Origin: Bacteroidales bacterium
GTDB taxonomy: Bacteria > Bacteroidota > Bacteroidia > Bacteroidales > Porphyromonadaceae
Direction: 5' to 3'
Length of the DNA: 58,962 nucleotides
Assembly (NCBI GenBank): GCA_004555765.1
Contig: SFHG01000005.1
Location: 1-58,962, forward strand
In this document: positions 25,536 through 34,395 of the stretch, in pieces
Layout: every line of letters starts with the position of its first letter
How positions within the stretch are numbered: the first letter of the stretch is position 1
Notes under the pieces: model-generated
Seen by the model: the letters and a program-made list of their open reading frames with translations, nothing else
What the model was told of the DNA's origin: nothing
The model's database searches: none
Program-made: the position numbers and the translations under genes

Positions 25536-27200
25536 ATGTATATGAATACACGCTATCTATCGCGCGCCGTCGTCCTTGTGGGGCTGTTGCTTTCTTTTCA
25601 CACCGTCTTTATTTCGGAGAGTGTGGGTCAGACGCCGGACGACCTGGTTGCCGCCGTGATCGGTGGCAAGACGGCAGAGACCAAGAGCTACTCTGCGGAG
25701 CTGCGTTTCAGCGACATCAGTGCCACATTCGAGGGGGACAGCCTCCGTGTGAGCTACCGGTTAAATATCCAAGGACGAGTGGTGGGCTATGACGAAGCGC
25801 TGCACGTCGTGCCGGTGTACGGGGCGGGTCATGAGCTGTACTCCTTTCCTCCCGTATTGATACAGGACGGCGCCCGCAACAGCTACTACCGCAGGGAGAT
25901 GAATCTGTTGGACAACGAGACCTACCTCGAGAGACGTCCCTACCGCTTGGTGGTCTTGGATGGAGCGCGGACGCGGGAGACGGTGGAGTACCGGTACAGC
26001 CTCTATATCCCGCGGGAGGCGCGTAAGGAGGGCAGCACGCTGAAGATCTACCAGTTCTTGCAGGACTGCTGCGACCTGCGGGAGGCGGACGCGTATGAGG
26101 TGCCGCTCACGGACGGGCAGGTAGAGGAGGCGCCGCGGGTCGTGGAGCTGCCGCCGGCAGCCCCGGTGATTACGCCCTCGGATGTGCGTTTCCTCCGTCC
26201 CGCTGCCGAGGCGGTAAAGATGCGAGAGGAGCACGCGACGGTACGCATCGGCTTCAAGGTGGCGCGCCACGATATTCTCCCCACTTTCGGACAGAACTAT
26301 GTCGAGCTGCTTAAGGTCAAAGAGCTGCTGAGTCCGCTCTTGAGCGGCAGGCCGGGCGACATCGAGGTCGAGGAGGCTTCGATACGGGGCTACGCGTCTC
26401 CGGAGGGTGGCTTCGAGTACAACCGCAACCTCTCTCAGCGTCGTGCGGACAGCTTTAAGAACTACCTCCTGAACCGGTACGGGAGCCTCCGAGGCTTGAG
26501 CAGCTTCTCCGCTATGGGGCTGGGCGAAGACTGGGAGGGACTCCGCAAGTCTGTCGAGGAGCACAGTGCGGTGCCGATGCGGTCTCAGGTCTTGGCGATA
26601 ATAGACTTTGTGGACCTCTACTCCGGGAGGGAGAAACAGCTGATGGACCTTGGTGGGGGTGTGCCGTACAACTATATGCTCGAGCACCTTTTCCCGGCGC
26701 TGCGTCGTATGGAGATGGAAGTGCGATACCGGGTGCGGAGCTACCGTCCGGAGGAAGTGGGTCGGATCTACGACAGCCGTCCTCAGGACTTGTCACAGGA
26801 AGAGATCTACGAAGTGGCTCAGCGACGTAACGACGCTTCGACCCCGCGCCACCTCTACGGTCTGGAGTACGCTAAGGCGGCGAAATACTTCCCCGAGGAT
26901 CGCATTGCGAACCTGAACGCCTCCTCCGCGGCGCTTGTCCGTGGGGACCTGAAGGAAGCTTGGACGTACTTGAGCCGGTTGGTGGACGCCCCGGAGGCGA
27001 CGAATAACCTCGGGTTGTACTATTGGCTGAAAGGCGACCTCCCCAGGGCGGAGGCGTACTTCAAGCGCTCGCTCCGTGACCCCGCTCAGGCAGAGAAAGC
27101 CCGCGACTTCCTCCGTCGCCTGGCTTCGGACGCCGCGGCTTCCGGCTCCGCTTCGAGTTCCGCGGCTCCCCATTCGACCTCAGGAAGTGACGTAAAGTAA
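25536..27200 (+). CDS. DUF3868 protein with OmpA-like and repeat region
   Basis: I chose ATG 25536 (or 25542), which gives a short basic n-region and signal peptide ending near FISESVGQ; the frame from 25479 overlaps the previous gene. The 554-residue protein has an N-terminal DUF3868 beta domain (about residues 35-170), then an OmpA-like domain with the IRGYASPEGGFEYNRNLSQRRADS peptidoglycan-binding-type block, and a C-terminal region with TPR-like helices (ATNNLGLYYWLKGDLPRAEAYFKRSL). Together these suggest a periplasmic or outer-membrane protein tying the fimbrial apparatus to the cell wall. Confidence 0.85.
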   Translation: MYMNTRYLSRAVVLVGLLLSFHTVFISESVGQTPDDLVAAVIGGKTAETKSYSAELRFSDISATFEGDSLRVSYRLNIQGRVVGYDEALHVVPVYGAGHELYSFPPVLIQDGARNSYYRREMNLLDNETYLERRPYRLVVLDGARTRETVEYRYSLYIPREARKEGSTLKIYQFLQDCCDLREADAYEVPLTDGQVEEAPRVVELPPAAPVITPSDVRFLRPAAEAVKMREEHATVRIGFKVARHDILPTFGQNYVELLKVKELLSPLLSGRPGDIEVEEASIRGYASPEGGFEYNRNLSQRRADSFKNYLLNRYGSLRGLSSFSAMGLGEDWEGLRKSVEEHSAVPMRSQVLAIIDFVDLYSGREKQLMDLGGGVPYNYMLEHLFPALRRMEMEVRYRVRSYRPEEVGRIYDSRPQDLSQEEIYEVAQRRNDASTPRHLYGLEYAKAAKYFPEDRIANLNASSAALVRGDLKEAWTYLSRLVDAPEATNNLGLYYWLKGDLPRAEAYFKRSLRDPAQAEKARDFLRRLASDAAASGSASSSAAPHSTSGSDVK

Positions 27201-27215
27201 AGTGAGGTAAAGAAA

Positions 27216-28301
27216 ATGGGACAGGTTAGAGACCGGCATATCGGACGGCAAGGCAGGCTGCTGGGCACGCTCCTGGTGCTCTTTGTCACCGTGATGACCC
27301 AGGCGGGGTGTACGGTGACGGACGAACGCGATGAGTGCTGCGAGGAGCTTGTCCTGCACTTCCGGTACAGCAAGGGTGCGATAGACGAATTGCCGCGTTA
27401 CATCCACTCGATGAGTTACTTCTTTTTCGACGGCGACGGCATCCTTCGTCAGCGCTTGGACAGGCGCGAGGGAGAGGGGGACTTGAGTACCCTTCGTCTT
27501 AAGCGTGTGGATGCGGGACGCTACCGGGTGATCGCCGTGGGCAACGCGGTGGGCGCCACCCGCTTCGAGGGGGTGAAGACGGGCGAGAGCCGCGTAGGCG
27601 ACTTCCTGCTCAGCTTGGAGCACCGTTTTACGGCGGGCAGCGGCGCGGCGGGGAGCGTGCCGGGCGCGGATAGCGGGGAGAAGCGCAGCGGCGCGATGGG
27701 CGACGGCGACCCTTTGTACTACGGGAGCCGTACGTACGAGGTGGAGCCGGTGACGCGGTTCCAGGAGGTTCTCGTGGATATGAGCAACGTCCACTGCCGC
27801 TTCATCGCGACGATCCGCTGGCACGACACGCAGCCCTCAGACCGGACGACGCCTTTCCGCTTCGAGCTGGAGGGGGTGCCGGGGACCTACTTGCAGGGGG
27901 ATGCGTACGCCATCGGCGTGAGCGGTGAGGGGGTGCTGGAGAGCGCTCCGATGAGGGTGGTACACCGCTTCCCGCGAGTCCTGAGTGACGGGGGCATGCA
28001 CCCCCTCCTCACGCACCACAAGGAGGTGCCCTACCTCGCGGGTCGGGTGAAGGGAGAGATGCGGACGCTCCGCTACACGGATGAGCTTGTACCCCGCTTT
28101 CGGGTGATGCAGGGGGAGAAGGAAGTGATGCGGTGGTTGCCATTGGCGCGGATCTTCCGGGATCTGAAGTGGGCGGTGAGCGAGAATATCGAGCAGGTGT
28201 ATGAGCTGGAGTTCACGCTCTACGATGACGGGCGCATCGAGGTGCGCGCCGGAGGCAGTCTTCAAGTCTTGGATTGGATCAATGGAGGGACGATAGGCTG
28301 A
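27216..28301 (+). CDS. FimB/Mfa2-type fimbrial anchor lipoprotein
   Basis: A 361-residue lipoprotein with a long basic n-region and lipobox TQAGC at about residue 30. The two-domain transthyretin-like pattern of Mfa2/FimB anchors is suggested by the ELVLHFRYSKG and SYFFFDGDGILRQRL strands and the RYRVIAVGNAVG block. Anchors of this class lack the protease-cleaved donor strand and hold the base of the fimbria in the outer membrane, limiting its length. It lies between the DUF3868 protein and the first fimbrillin. GC is high and codon use matches neighbours. Confidence 0.82.
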   Translation: MGQVRDRHIGRQGRLLGTLLVLFVTVMTQAGCTVTDERDECCEELVLHFRYSKGAIDELPRYIHSMSYFFFDGDGILRQRLDRREGEGDLSTLRLKRVDAGRYRVIAVGNAVGATRFEGVKTGESRVGDFLLSLEHRFTAGSGAAGSVPGADSGEKRSGAMGDGDPLYYGSRTYEVEPVTRFQEVLVDMSNVHCRFIATIRWHDTQPSDRTTPFRFELEGVPGTYLQGDAYAIGVSGEGVLESAPMRVVHRFPRVLSDGGMHPLLTHHKEVPYLAGRVKGEMRTLRYTDELVPRFRVMQGEKEVMRWLPLARIFRDLKWAVSENIEQVYELEFTLYDDGRIEVRAGGSLQVLDWINGGTIG

Positions 28302-28602
28302 CGGAGATGTGCCAAAAGTCCGAACTGCTGCGTTGATATCGGCATTCGGGCTCGGTCATGTACGAGCGTACACTCCCGTCGCCCTCAGCCTCATCGCCTT
28401 GCATTTCGACCTTTATACACATCTCCGATGCGCACCCCGGGTCTCCCGCTGGCGGGCTTGCCCTCCTTTTTAGAAAGAGCGTGGCGAAAAGACCCCTTAC
28501 CCTTCGACGGCGCGAAAGCGGTCGAAGCCGGCGACTATATTTTTATCTCTATCTATCATATTTCAATCATTAAATCATTAACAACCAAAACAAGTAAACA
28601 AA
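28302..28602 (+). other. intergenic leader of the first fimbrillin gene
   Basis: This 301-bp region contains several small hairpins, the clearest being CTTCGAC at 28502-28508 with GTCGAAG at 28521-28527, directly followed by a promoter-like TATATTTT and an A-rich leader. No gene is visible. It probably lets the fimbrillin be expressed separately from, and more strongly than, the assembly genes upstream. Confidence 0.5.
28536..28543 (+). promoter_or_regulatory. possible -7 promoter element (TATATTTT)
   Basis: A one-base variant of TAnnTTTG, 60 bp before the first fimbrillin ATG and just after a hairpin; plausible internal promoter. Confidence 0.4.
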
Positions 28603-30132
28603 ATGAGAAAAACAATCGTTTCACTTGCGTTGCTTCTTCCGGTGATCTTCAGCGGATGTAGCAATGAGCTTGGGTTCTCACCCCGGGAGTTGTCGGGGAC
28701 GGAGGCGCACGCCGGTCAGGAGGTCGGTGTCCGCTTCGTGCTGAGAGCTCCGAGTCCGGATCCTGTGGTCTTCACGCGTGCGATCCAGACGAAAAACGAG
28801 ACGCTCATCGAGACGCTGGACATCTACCAGTTCACGGGCTCGGCGGGCAATGAAGTACTGGAGGAGAGCTACCTCGGTCAGAAGTTCACGAGATTGAAGG
28901 ATGGCGTGAGCCTGGTCCTGAAAGTAAAGGGGACGGGGACGAAGCGCTTCGCCTTCGTGGTGAATAACAAGGGCGCGGGTCGCGTGGCTTCGATCGCCAA
29001 CGTCCGGTCGGGTATGCGCCTCAGTGACTTCCAAAAGCAGGTCACGGAGAGCCTCGGCACTTCTGCCCTCTCCACGCCGCTTCTGATGGAGGCGCTCTCG
29101 GGAGAAGTGGACGTGAAGGATGGGATGCCGGCGCAGCAGGCGGAGCTTCGCCGCATCATGGCGCGTCTGGACATCAAGAACTATGAGCCGCACCTGACGC
29201 TGAAGCGTGTCCGCCTCGAGAATGTGAACGACCGCAGCTACCTGATGCACGTGGGTGCTCCGGGCGACGCACAGACGGTGCCGGGCACCCAAGTGATCAA
29301 TCTGCCCGTCGTGGAGCTGCCGGCGCAGCCGACGGCAGCCGGCGAAGACCCTGCGGTGGCTATGGAAGTGGTCGCGGACCGCGTGGTGAACGGCGTGATA
29401 CAGGAGCCGGCGCATACGCTCTACAAGCACGTCTGCTATCCTTTTGTGAGTGACGTGGTGACGGATGCGGCTAAGGCACCGGTGCTGGTGATCGAGGGGA
29501 CGCTCTTCAAGGGCGACCCCGAGCGAGAACACGACGTGGTGTATAAGAAGGTCCTCAAGCTGGACGGCGAAGCCATCAATTACCTCGGCTTTGCGCGCAA
29601 CCACCGCTACACCGTCGCCATCAAGGGCGGCACCATCCCCGGCGAAGTCGACATCAAAGTCTACGTCGACCGGTGGAACCTCGAAGAGGTCGTGCTGGAC
29701 GACATCGAACCGATGGCACCGGTGGTGACTGATCTGATCTATAGCTCTGGATTTTACAAAAGTGACTATAAGTATGATCCGGGCATCAGCTGGACTCAGG
29801 CAGCGAATGTGGCGAGTGCCAATCCACAAGTATGGTCTCGTGATAAAGTCATTCTCAGAGTGAATCGCAATACCGATTGGGAGATTACGCTTGACGGCAC
29901 GACTCCTGCTCCTGAGCGGGTAGCTTCTTGGCTGATCGCCAGACCAAATGCGGAAGACTTTTGGGTGAATGGTGCTTACTCAAGGACTTTTGCAGGGGGA
30001 TTGGAGCTGGACTTCCTTGAGCCGAATACCACGGGCGTGGACCGTAGCGTGAAGCTCATCCTGAGAAGCAAAGTGGCGCCCAATAAGCGAACCGAGTTCG
30101 TGGTGACGCAGAGTGCCAAAAGCAGCCTCTGA
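28603..30132 (+). CDS. Mfa1/FimA-type fimbrillin, lipoprotein precursor
   Basis: A 509-residue lipoprotein with lipobox IFSGC at about residue 19. The N-terminal two thirds follow the fimbrillin pattern: LIETLDIYQFTG first strand, KRFAFVVNNKGAGRVASI, and the RRIMARLDIKN block with an Arg suited to gingipain-like maturation. The last about 130 residues (SGFYKSDYKYDPGISW to the FVVTQSAKS end) look like a separate adhesin or BACON-like beta domain. It is probably a major or tip subunit polymerised by donor-strand exchange. The DNA for the C-terminal part is visibly lower in GC than the rest. Confidence 0.8.
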   Translation: MRKTIVSLALLLPVIFSGCSNELGFSPRELSGTEAHAGQEVGVRFVLRAPSPDPVVFTRAIQTKNETLIETLDIYQFTGSAGNEVLEESYLGQKFTRLKDGVSLVLKVKGTGTKRFAFVVNNKGAGRVASIANVRSGMRLSDFQKQVTESLGTSALSTPLLMEALSGEVDVKDGMPAQQAELRRIMARLDIKNYEPHLTLKRVRLENVNDRSYLMHVGAPGDAQTVPGTQVINLPVVELPAQPTAAGEDPAVAMEVVADRVVNGVIQEPAHTLYKHVCYPFVSDVVTDAAKAPVLVIEGTLFKGDPEREHDVVYKKVLKLDGEAINYLGFARNHRYTVAIKGGTIPGEVDIKVYVDRWNLEEVVLDDIEPMAPVVTDLIYSSGFYKSDYKYDPGISWTQAANVASANPQVWSRDKVILRVNRNTDWEITLDGTTPAPERVASWLIARPNAEDFWVNGAYSRTFAGGLELDFLEPNTTGVDRSVKLILRSKVAPNKRTEFVVTQSAKSSL

Positions 30133-30141
30133 GTGCCATTA

Positions 30142-30162
30142 CTCCCCCTTTACGGGGTGGAG
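30142..30162 (+). terminator. small hairpin between the two fimbrillin genes
   Basis: CTCC and CCC pair with GGGG and GGAG with one bulge, 10 nt after the first fimbrillin stop. No long T run follows, so it may be an attenuator or mRNA-stability element. Confidence 0.35.
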
Positions 30163-30224
30163 CATGCTAAAATACACGTATAGCGTAAACACACATTAGA
30201 GAAAGAATAGTATATACACAGAAT

Positions 30225-32627
30225 ATGAGACATCATTACACTAAGATTGGTGCCTGCTTCGCCGCTGCATTGATGCTTGCTCTCGGCTCCTGCACGATGG
30301 AGCGCGAGGGGGAGCGTCCCCTGCAGTACGGAGGGAGCCAAGTCCTGAGCGTCAGCTTCCCGGGGCGCACCTTAGCAGGCGGAGCCACGAGAAGCTTACG
30401 CGCCGGTACGATTGCCGCAGCGGACTATGAGAAGTCGCTTCAGAAGGACCACATTTTCTTTTACGTCTTCGAGGACGAAGGCGGACAGCCGGGGCGCCTC
30501 AAGCGCATAGAGCCGGTGACGGAGCTGGCTGCGGGTGACGTGGAGACCGGCGTGACGGGGAAGGTCTTCTTCCGTGACGCGGGGACTTTTCACGTGGTGC
30601 CGACGGCGAACCTCCGCCTCACGAAAGAGGAGCGGGATGCCCTCCTCGGCAAGACCTTTGCCGAAGTCTCCAAGACCTTGATCACCCAGGTTGCGGGCGA
30701 GCCGGACTGGTTCCCGATGGCGGGTGAGCCGGTGAAGGTGGAGACGGCGACCCTCGGGACGAGTGCGGGGAGCTTGCGGTTTGACCTCGAGCGCCTCACT
30801 GCCCGCATCGACTTGGTGAACGAGACGAGCACCGCTAATGGCGGCCGCTTCGAGATTACGGGCGCACGCCTTATCAAAGCCACGCGCAGAGAAGCGGGTA
30901 AAACTATTCGGGTTGGAGGCGACATCGACCGCTCTTTCCTGATGAAGGGACAGACCCCTGCCTTGAAAGTAGGCGACCCGACGTATGGTGCCGTGGCACT
31001 GAATGCGAGGATATGGGTGGATCGAGACCCTGTGAAGAACACGAACCCCGACGAGATGAAGATGCAACTCTACACCTATGAGAATGAACCCGGCGAGCTG
31101 GCCATCGAGGTGAAAGGGACGTTTGAAGGCAAGCCTGCCGAGTTCACCCTGCGGTTCCCGCCTGCCGTGAAGCGCAACACCCTCTACCGTGTGGCGCTCC
31201 GCAACCCCAAGACCACGGATGTCCCCATCGTCGACCCGAATAATCCCACCATCGAGCCCGCCATCCGTGCCATCGACTGGGAAGAGGGAGGCGTCTCCAC
31301 CATCGAGCCGACTCAGGACACCACTAAGCCGGTCATTACGTTCTTTGACGCCAGCACCGCTACGGGTGCTGCTGCACCGGCGACCCACACTGCGACCTAC
31401 ACCACGGGGACGGAGATCGGGACGATCCGATCCGTCTCGCTTAAGGACGACAACGCCTACACGATGAAGCTGACGCTGAAGAGCAAGGGCGCCGAGCCTA
31501 TGGTGCTGGTCACCAAAGCGGATGCCCCCTGGATCAGTGTGGCGCCTCTCGGAAAGGCTGTGATCTCGAGCGAAGGCTTGGAGCAGAGCTACATCGTCAC
31601 TTTCGGTAAGAACGTGGACCTCTACTCCCGCTCTGCAGTATTAGAGGTGCAGAACCGTTATTTCCCGGATAAAGTCACGCCCCGCACGATTCAAGTCACT
31701 CAGCCTGCGGCGGCGACTTCTATGAACCTGCTGGCCTACTTCGCTAACGCCAACGTGGGTGAGCTGAACCGGTTCGCGGCTGTTGTGACGGAAGACAATG
31801 CCTCCTCTCCCGAAGTACGCGGTAAGCTCTATCAGTGGGGCAGAAACGTCCCGTTTACGTATGGAGATACGGGAATCACTTTCGTGACGACGAAGTCCAA
31901 TGGCAATGACGCCTTACTGTGGGATAAAACGAAGCTGATTTATACAGAGGGAAGACCTCATACGTGGCATTCGTTTGAAGGGACCAAGGCGGACACATGG
32001 GAAAGTATCGTGGCAAAGGCGACGAATGCGCCCGATTGGTATAAGGGAACCAATGGTGGCGATCCTTCACCTGCCGGGTACAGGTTGCCTGCAAGGCGTG
32101 AGATGACTTGTCTATTCCCTCGGTATGATATAGCTCACGTTTCTTTTTCCGGGGCTGTGGATTACAGGGGTGTGGTAGAGAACTGTCTAGTGCGGGGTGC
32201 TTCTGCTCCTGCAAACTTTACCGCAGATTACTACTCCACGGAGAGGAATGTGATTTATGCCCTGAAGATGAAAGGTGGAGACAACAACAGCCGGATTACG
32301 GCCTTTCGGTATGAATACAGAGGTGTGAAGGGGCTAAAGGTGACCGCCCGCCATTTGGGCGCTGCCGCAGCTGCTTTGGACGTCAAGAGCATTGCCGATA
32401 AAGCCTACTGGGCAACGAATGCCGGAAGTGATGTGGTTCGATACTTGCCTTGTACAGGGGATGGACGTTATGGTTCTTTTTACTCCATTGACCATTCATA
32501 TACATGGTGTTCCGATACTGCAGATAAAGATGTTGCCGATATGTTCGGATTTGATCCTGCAACACTCCTTATCTCTCTTGGTTATAGTAGAAGCATTGCC
32601 CTGGCTCTCCGTCCGGTGCGCAAATAA
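30225..32627 (+). CDS. large fimbrillin-like lipoprotein with C-terminal FISUMP-like domain
   Basis: An 800-residue lipoprotein with lipobox ALGSC near residue 18. The first about 370 residues follow the fimbrillin pattern (DHIFFYVFEDEGGQPG, RLTARIDLVNET). Then come a BACON-like Ig domain (LTLKSKGAEPMVLVTKADAPWISV to RTIQVTQPA, about 405-500) and a C-terminal lectin-like domain of the Fibrobacter-major-paralogue type (LYQWGRNVPF, GYRLPARREM, SIALALRPVRK). It is likely an accessory tip adhesin. The C-terminal third is lower in GC and its last 18 bp are repeated just after the stop. Confidence 0.78.
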   Translation: MRHHYTKIGACFAAALMLALGSCTMEREGERPLQYGGSQVLSVSFPGRTLAGGATRSLRAGTIAAADYEKSLQKDHIFFYVFEDEGGQPGRLKRIEPVTELAAGDVETGVTGKVFFRDAGTFHVVPTANLRLTKEERDALLGKTFAEVSKTLITQVAGEPDWFPMAGEPVKVETATLGTSAGSLRFDLERLTARIDLVNETSTANGGRFEITGARLIKATRREAGKTIRVGGDIDRSFLMKGQTPALKVGDPTYGAVALNARIWVDRDPVKNTNPDEMKMQLYTYENEPGELAIEVKGTFEGKPAEFTLRFPPAVKRNTLYRVALRNPKTTDVPIVDPNNPTIEPAIRAIDWEEGGVSTIEPTQDTTKPVITFFDASTATGAAAPATHTATYTTGTEIGTIRSVSLKDDNAYTMKLTLKSKGAEPMVLVTKADAPWISVAPLGKAVISSEGLEQSYIVTFGKNVDLYSRSAVLEVQNRYFPDKVTPRTIQVTQPAAATSMNLLAYFANANVGELNRFAAVVTEDNASSPEVRGKLYQWGRNVPFTYGDTGITFVTTKSNGNDALLWDKTKLIYTEGRPHTWHSFEGTKADTWESIVAKATNAPDWYKGTNGGDPSPAGYRLPARREMTCLFPRYDIAHVSFSGAVDYRGVVENCLVRGASAPANFTADYYSTERNVIYALKMKGGDNNSRITAFRYEYRGVKGLKVTARHLGAAAAALDVKSIADKAYWATNAGSDVVRYLPCTGDGRYGSFYSIDHSYTWCSDTADKDVADMFGFDPATLLISLGYSRSIALALRPVRK

Positions 32628-32664
32628 CCGATAGACGCGACCCACACCGTCCGGTGCGCAAATA
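32609..32664 (+). repeat. duplicated 18-bp end of the large fimbrillin gene
   Basis: CCGTCCGGTGCGCAAATA occurs at 32609-32626, across the last codons of the gene, and again at 32647-32664 in the non-coding DNA. The second copy still spells the terminal RPVRK in one frame. It looks like a leftover from recombination or replacement of the gene end. Confidence 0.75.
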
Positions 32665-32669
32665 TTTCC

Positions 32670-32691
32670 GACCCCGCCGGGAGGCGGGGTC
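32670..32691. terminator. hairpin GACCCCGCC/GGCGGGGTC, copy 1
   Basis: A perfect 9-bp stem with a 4-nt loop. The same hairpin with the same flanks occurs again at 32757-32778. Probably part of transcription termination behind the fimbrial operon. Confidence 0.6.
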
Positions 32692-32702
32692 GCATCTGAA
32701 TA

Positions 32703-32730
32703 GCCCCCGTCGCCGACAGGCAACGGGGGC
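32703..32730. terminator. hairpin GCCCCCGT/ACGGGGGC
   Basis: A perfect 8-bp stem with a 12-nt loop followed by a short TT, between the two identical hairpins. Confidence 0.55.
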
Positions 32731-32756
32731 TTCCGCGTCCTCCCTCTCTCCTCTCC

Positions 32757-32778
32757 GACCCCGCCGGGAGGCGGGGTC
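32757..32778. terminator. hairpin GACCCCGCC/GGCGGGGTC, copy 2
   Basis: Second identical copy of the hairpin at 32670-32691, including flanking CTCC-type and CGCAT bases; a duplicated terminator-like element 87 bp downstream of the first. Confidence 0.6.
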
Positions 32779-33257
32779 GCATATTATATTATGCGGCATA
32801 CAGGAGGTACAGACCGTGGCCTGTGCAGTTAGTAGTTTGTAGTCAGCAGTGGGGCATCGCAGGGAGTGCCGAAAGGGTGCACTACTAACAGCTAACTACT
32901 GACTACCCAGGTGCCCTCCTATTTGCGATGTTGTCCGACTATGTCCGACTTTCTCAGAGATTACTCCGGTTCGTGGAGGATGTATAAACACAGTATGCAA
33001 GGAGGTGAGGGATAAGTTTCGGGTCAGGGCAGATTGATAATAGCGTTACTTTTAGGCTGTTGGAGGCTCTGATGGTGAGGTAAACAGTTCCCGTGGAGCA
33101 ATCGGGCTTGCAGAAGAATGTCCGGGAGGTGTATCTTTGTTCTCGGGAAAAGATATCGGGCGATGGAGAGCTCGGAAGAGAAAGACCCCGAGCCTTTTTA
33201 TACAAAGGGCGCGAGGTCCGGATTGAAGTTGATGTGCTTTGAGGGACTTTTGGGGGC

Positions 33258-34328
33258 TTACTCGGCTTTGTCTCTATGGTTGATTGCCTCTTGGAGGTGT
33301 TCGTACCAGATTTGGAGTATTTCGGGGTAGTCGCCGAGAGCCTTGAGGGGTTGGCGGGCTGCCGCATCGTAGCCTTTCGCCTTGAATTGGTTGAGCCAGC
33401 TCTGTTCGTCTATGTCGAGGGGCTGTCCGTCTTCCTCAGTGGCAGTGCCTGCCATATCGTTGTTGGCGTGGTCACCGGCTATGGACATCAGGATTTGGAG
33501 GTGGATCTTGCCGGGCTTTTTGGTCAAGCCTTTGATCTGATCATACACGTAGTCGAAAGCCATTTCGGTGGGCTTGCGGTTTTCGTCCTCGATCATCCCT
33601 TCGACGGTTCCGACGAAGATATTTGAGGAGCCGTACTTGGCTTTGGCATAAGCTTTGAGTTCCTTTTCAAGCTCCACGTACTTCATATTGGCGTAGATAA
33701 AGCGTACTTCGGGGTTGCCGTGACCCACGAAGACGACGGCATCGCCCTTTTCGAGCTCCTTGGCGTAGTCATCGGCAAGGATTTTTGCCACGCGCTTGAT
33801 GCTCTCCGTGTCGTTGAGAAGGGGCGCTCCGCAGACGGCTTTGTGACGCCCGGCGAGCTCCTCTTTAGACATATCGATGAGGGGGACATTGTAGATCTTC
33901 TTGACGTAATAGTCTTCGAGGAGCGTGAATTCTTCCCCCGGAATTACGTGGAGGGACTGGACGTAGACGTTTTTGTACTTCGCGTTGAGCATCGCCTTCA
34001 TATAGAGGGGCGGAGCGAGGAAGTCCTCACCTTTGGCGTGCATACGGTTGATGATGGTCTTACTCGTGAAAGAGAAGTACAGATCGGCATCGGGGAACTT
34101 CTTTTTGAAGAACTCTTTCTCCCGGTTAAAGGTGACCTTCGGTCCGGGGTAAGTGGAGCCGAAAGTGACGAGAAGCACGGCCGTCTCACTCTTCGGGGAG
34201 AGCGTAGGGACGTCTTCGATGGGATTCACCGGGGTTTTGCCGGTATCTGTTTGGCAGGAAGCCAAAGAGAGTATGCCGGCAAAGGCAGTGCCGATGAGGG
34301 CAAGAGAGGATAGAGAGCGTCTTTTCAT
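33258..34328 (-). CDS. CbiK-like tetrapyrrole chelatase, lipoprotein
   Basis: A 356-residue lipoprotein (lipobox SLASC near residue 24) with a complete CbiK domain: ETAVLLVTFGSTYPGP start, the metal-ligand His in QSLHVIPGEEF, FVGHGNPEV and GDHANND. CbiK inserts cobalt into sirohydrochlorin in the cytoplasm, but exported lipid-anchored relatives exist; in Porphyromonas gingivalis the related IhtB/FetB is a haem-binding surface lipoprotein. It follows the TonB receptor gene by 67 bp and so lies under the same cobalamin riboswitch, which points to corrinoid capture or metal exchange rather than biosynthesis. Confidence 0.85.
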   Translation of the reverse strand: MKRRSLSSLALIGTAFAGILSLASCQTDTGKTPVNPIEDVPTLSPKSETAVLLVTFGSTYPGPKVTFNREKEFFKKKFPDADLYFSFTSKTIINRMHAKGEDFLAPPLYMKAMLNAKYKNVYVQSLHVIPGEEFTLLEDYYVKKIYNVPLIDMSKEELAGRHKAVCGAPLLNDTESIKRVAKILADDYAKELEKGDAVVFVGHGNPEVRFIYANMKYVELEKELKAYAKAKYGSSNIFVGTVEGMIEDENRKPTEMAFDYVYDQIKGLTKKPGKIHLQILMSIAGDHANNDMAGTATEEDGQPLDIDEQSWLNQFKAKGYDAAARQPLKALGDYPEILQIWYEHLQEAINHRDKAE

Positions 34329-34395
34329 GATTGCGTTCTTTTTAGAATGAAATGATTGTTTGGTAGATGTGTTTTTAGGTCAATATTGAGAGCAA

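Larger units (their letters stand above)
32628..33257. other. gene-free region after the fimbrial operon
   Basis: This 630-bp stretch holds the leftover 18-bp copy, three strong hairpins (two identical), a single inverse core of the 23-bp family at 32808 without partners, and an inverted TTAGTAG/CTACTAA motif group at 32826-32906. From 32930 to 33257 no gene is recognisable; a promoter-like TATCTTTG at 33132-33139 points toward the convergent cbiK-like gene and has no evident target. Confidence 0.6.

Noticed and set aside
32808..32817. Single GGTACAGACC-like unit as a seventeenth array
   Set aside because: No partner units occur at 22-24 bp on either side.
33118..33330. 70-codon plus-strand frame close to a TATCTTTG site
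   Set aside because: It runs into the convergent cbiK-like gene on the opposite strand and shows no protein-like pattern.
32954..33367. 137-codon minus-strand frame next to the cbiK-like gene
   Set aside because: It overlaps the end of the cbiK-like gene in another frame, has no recognisable domain and a composition unlike the neighbours.
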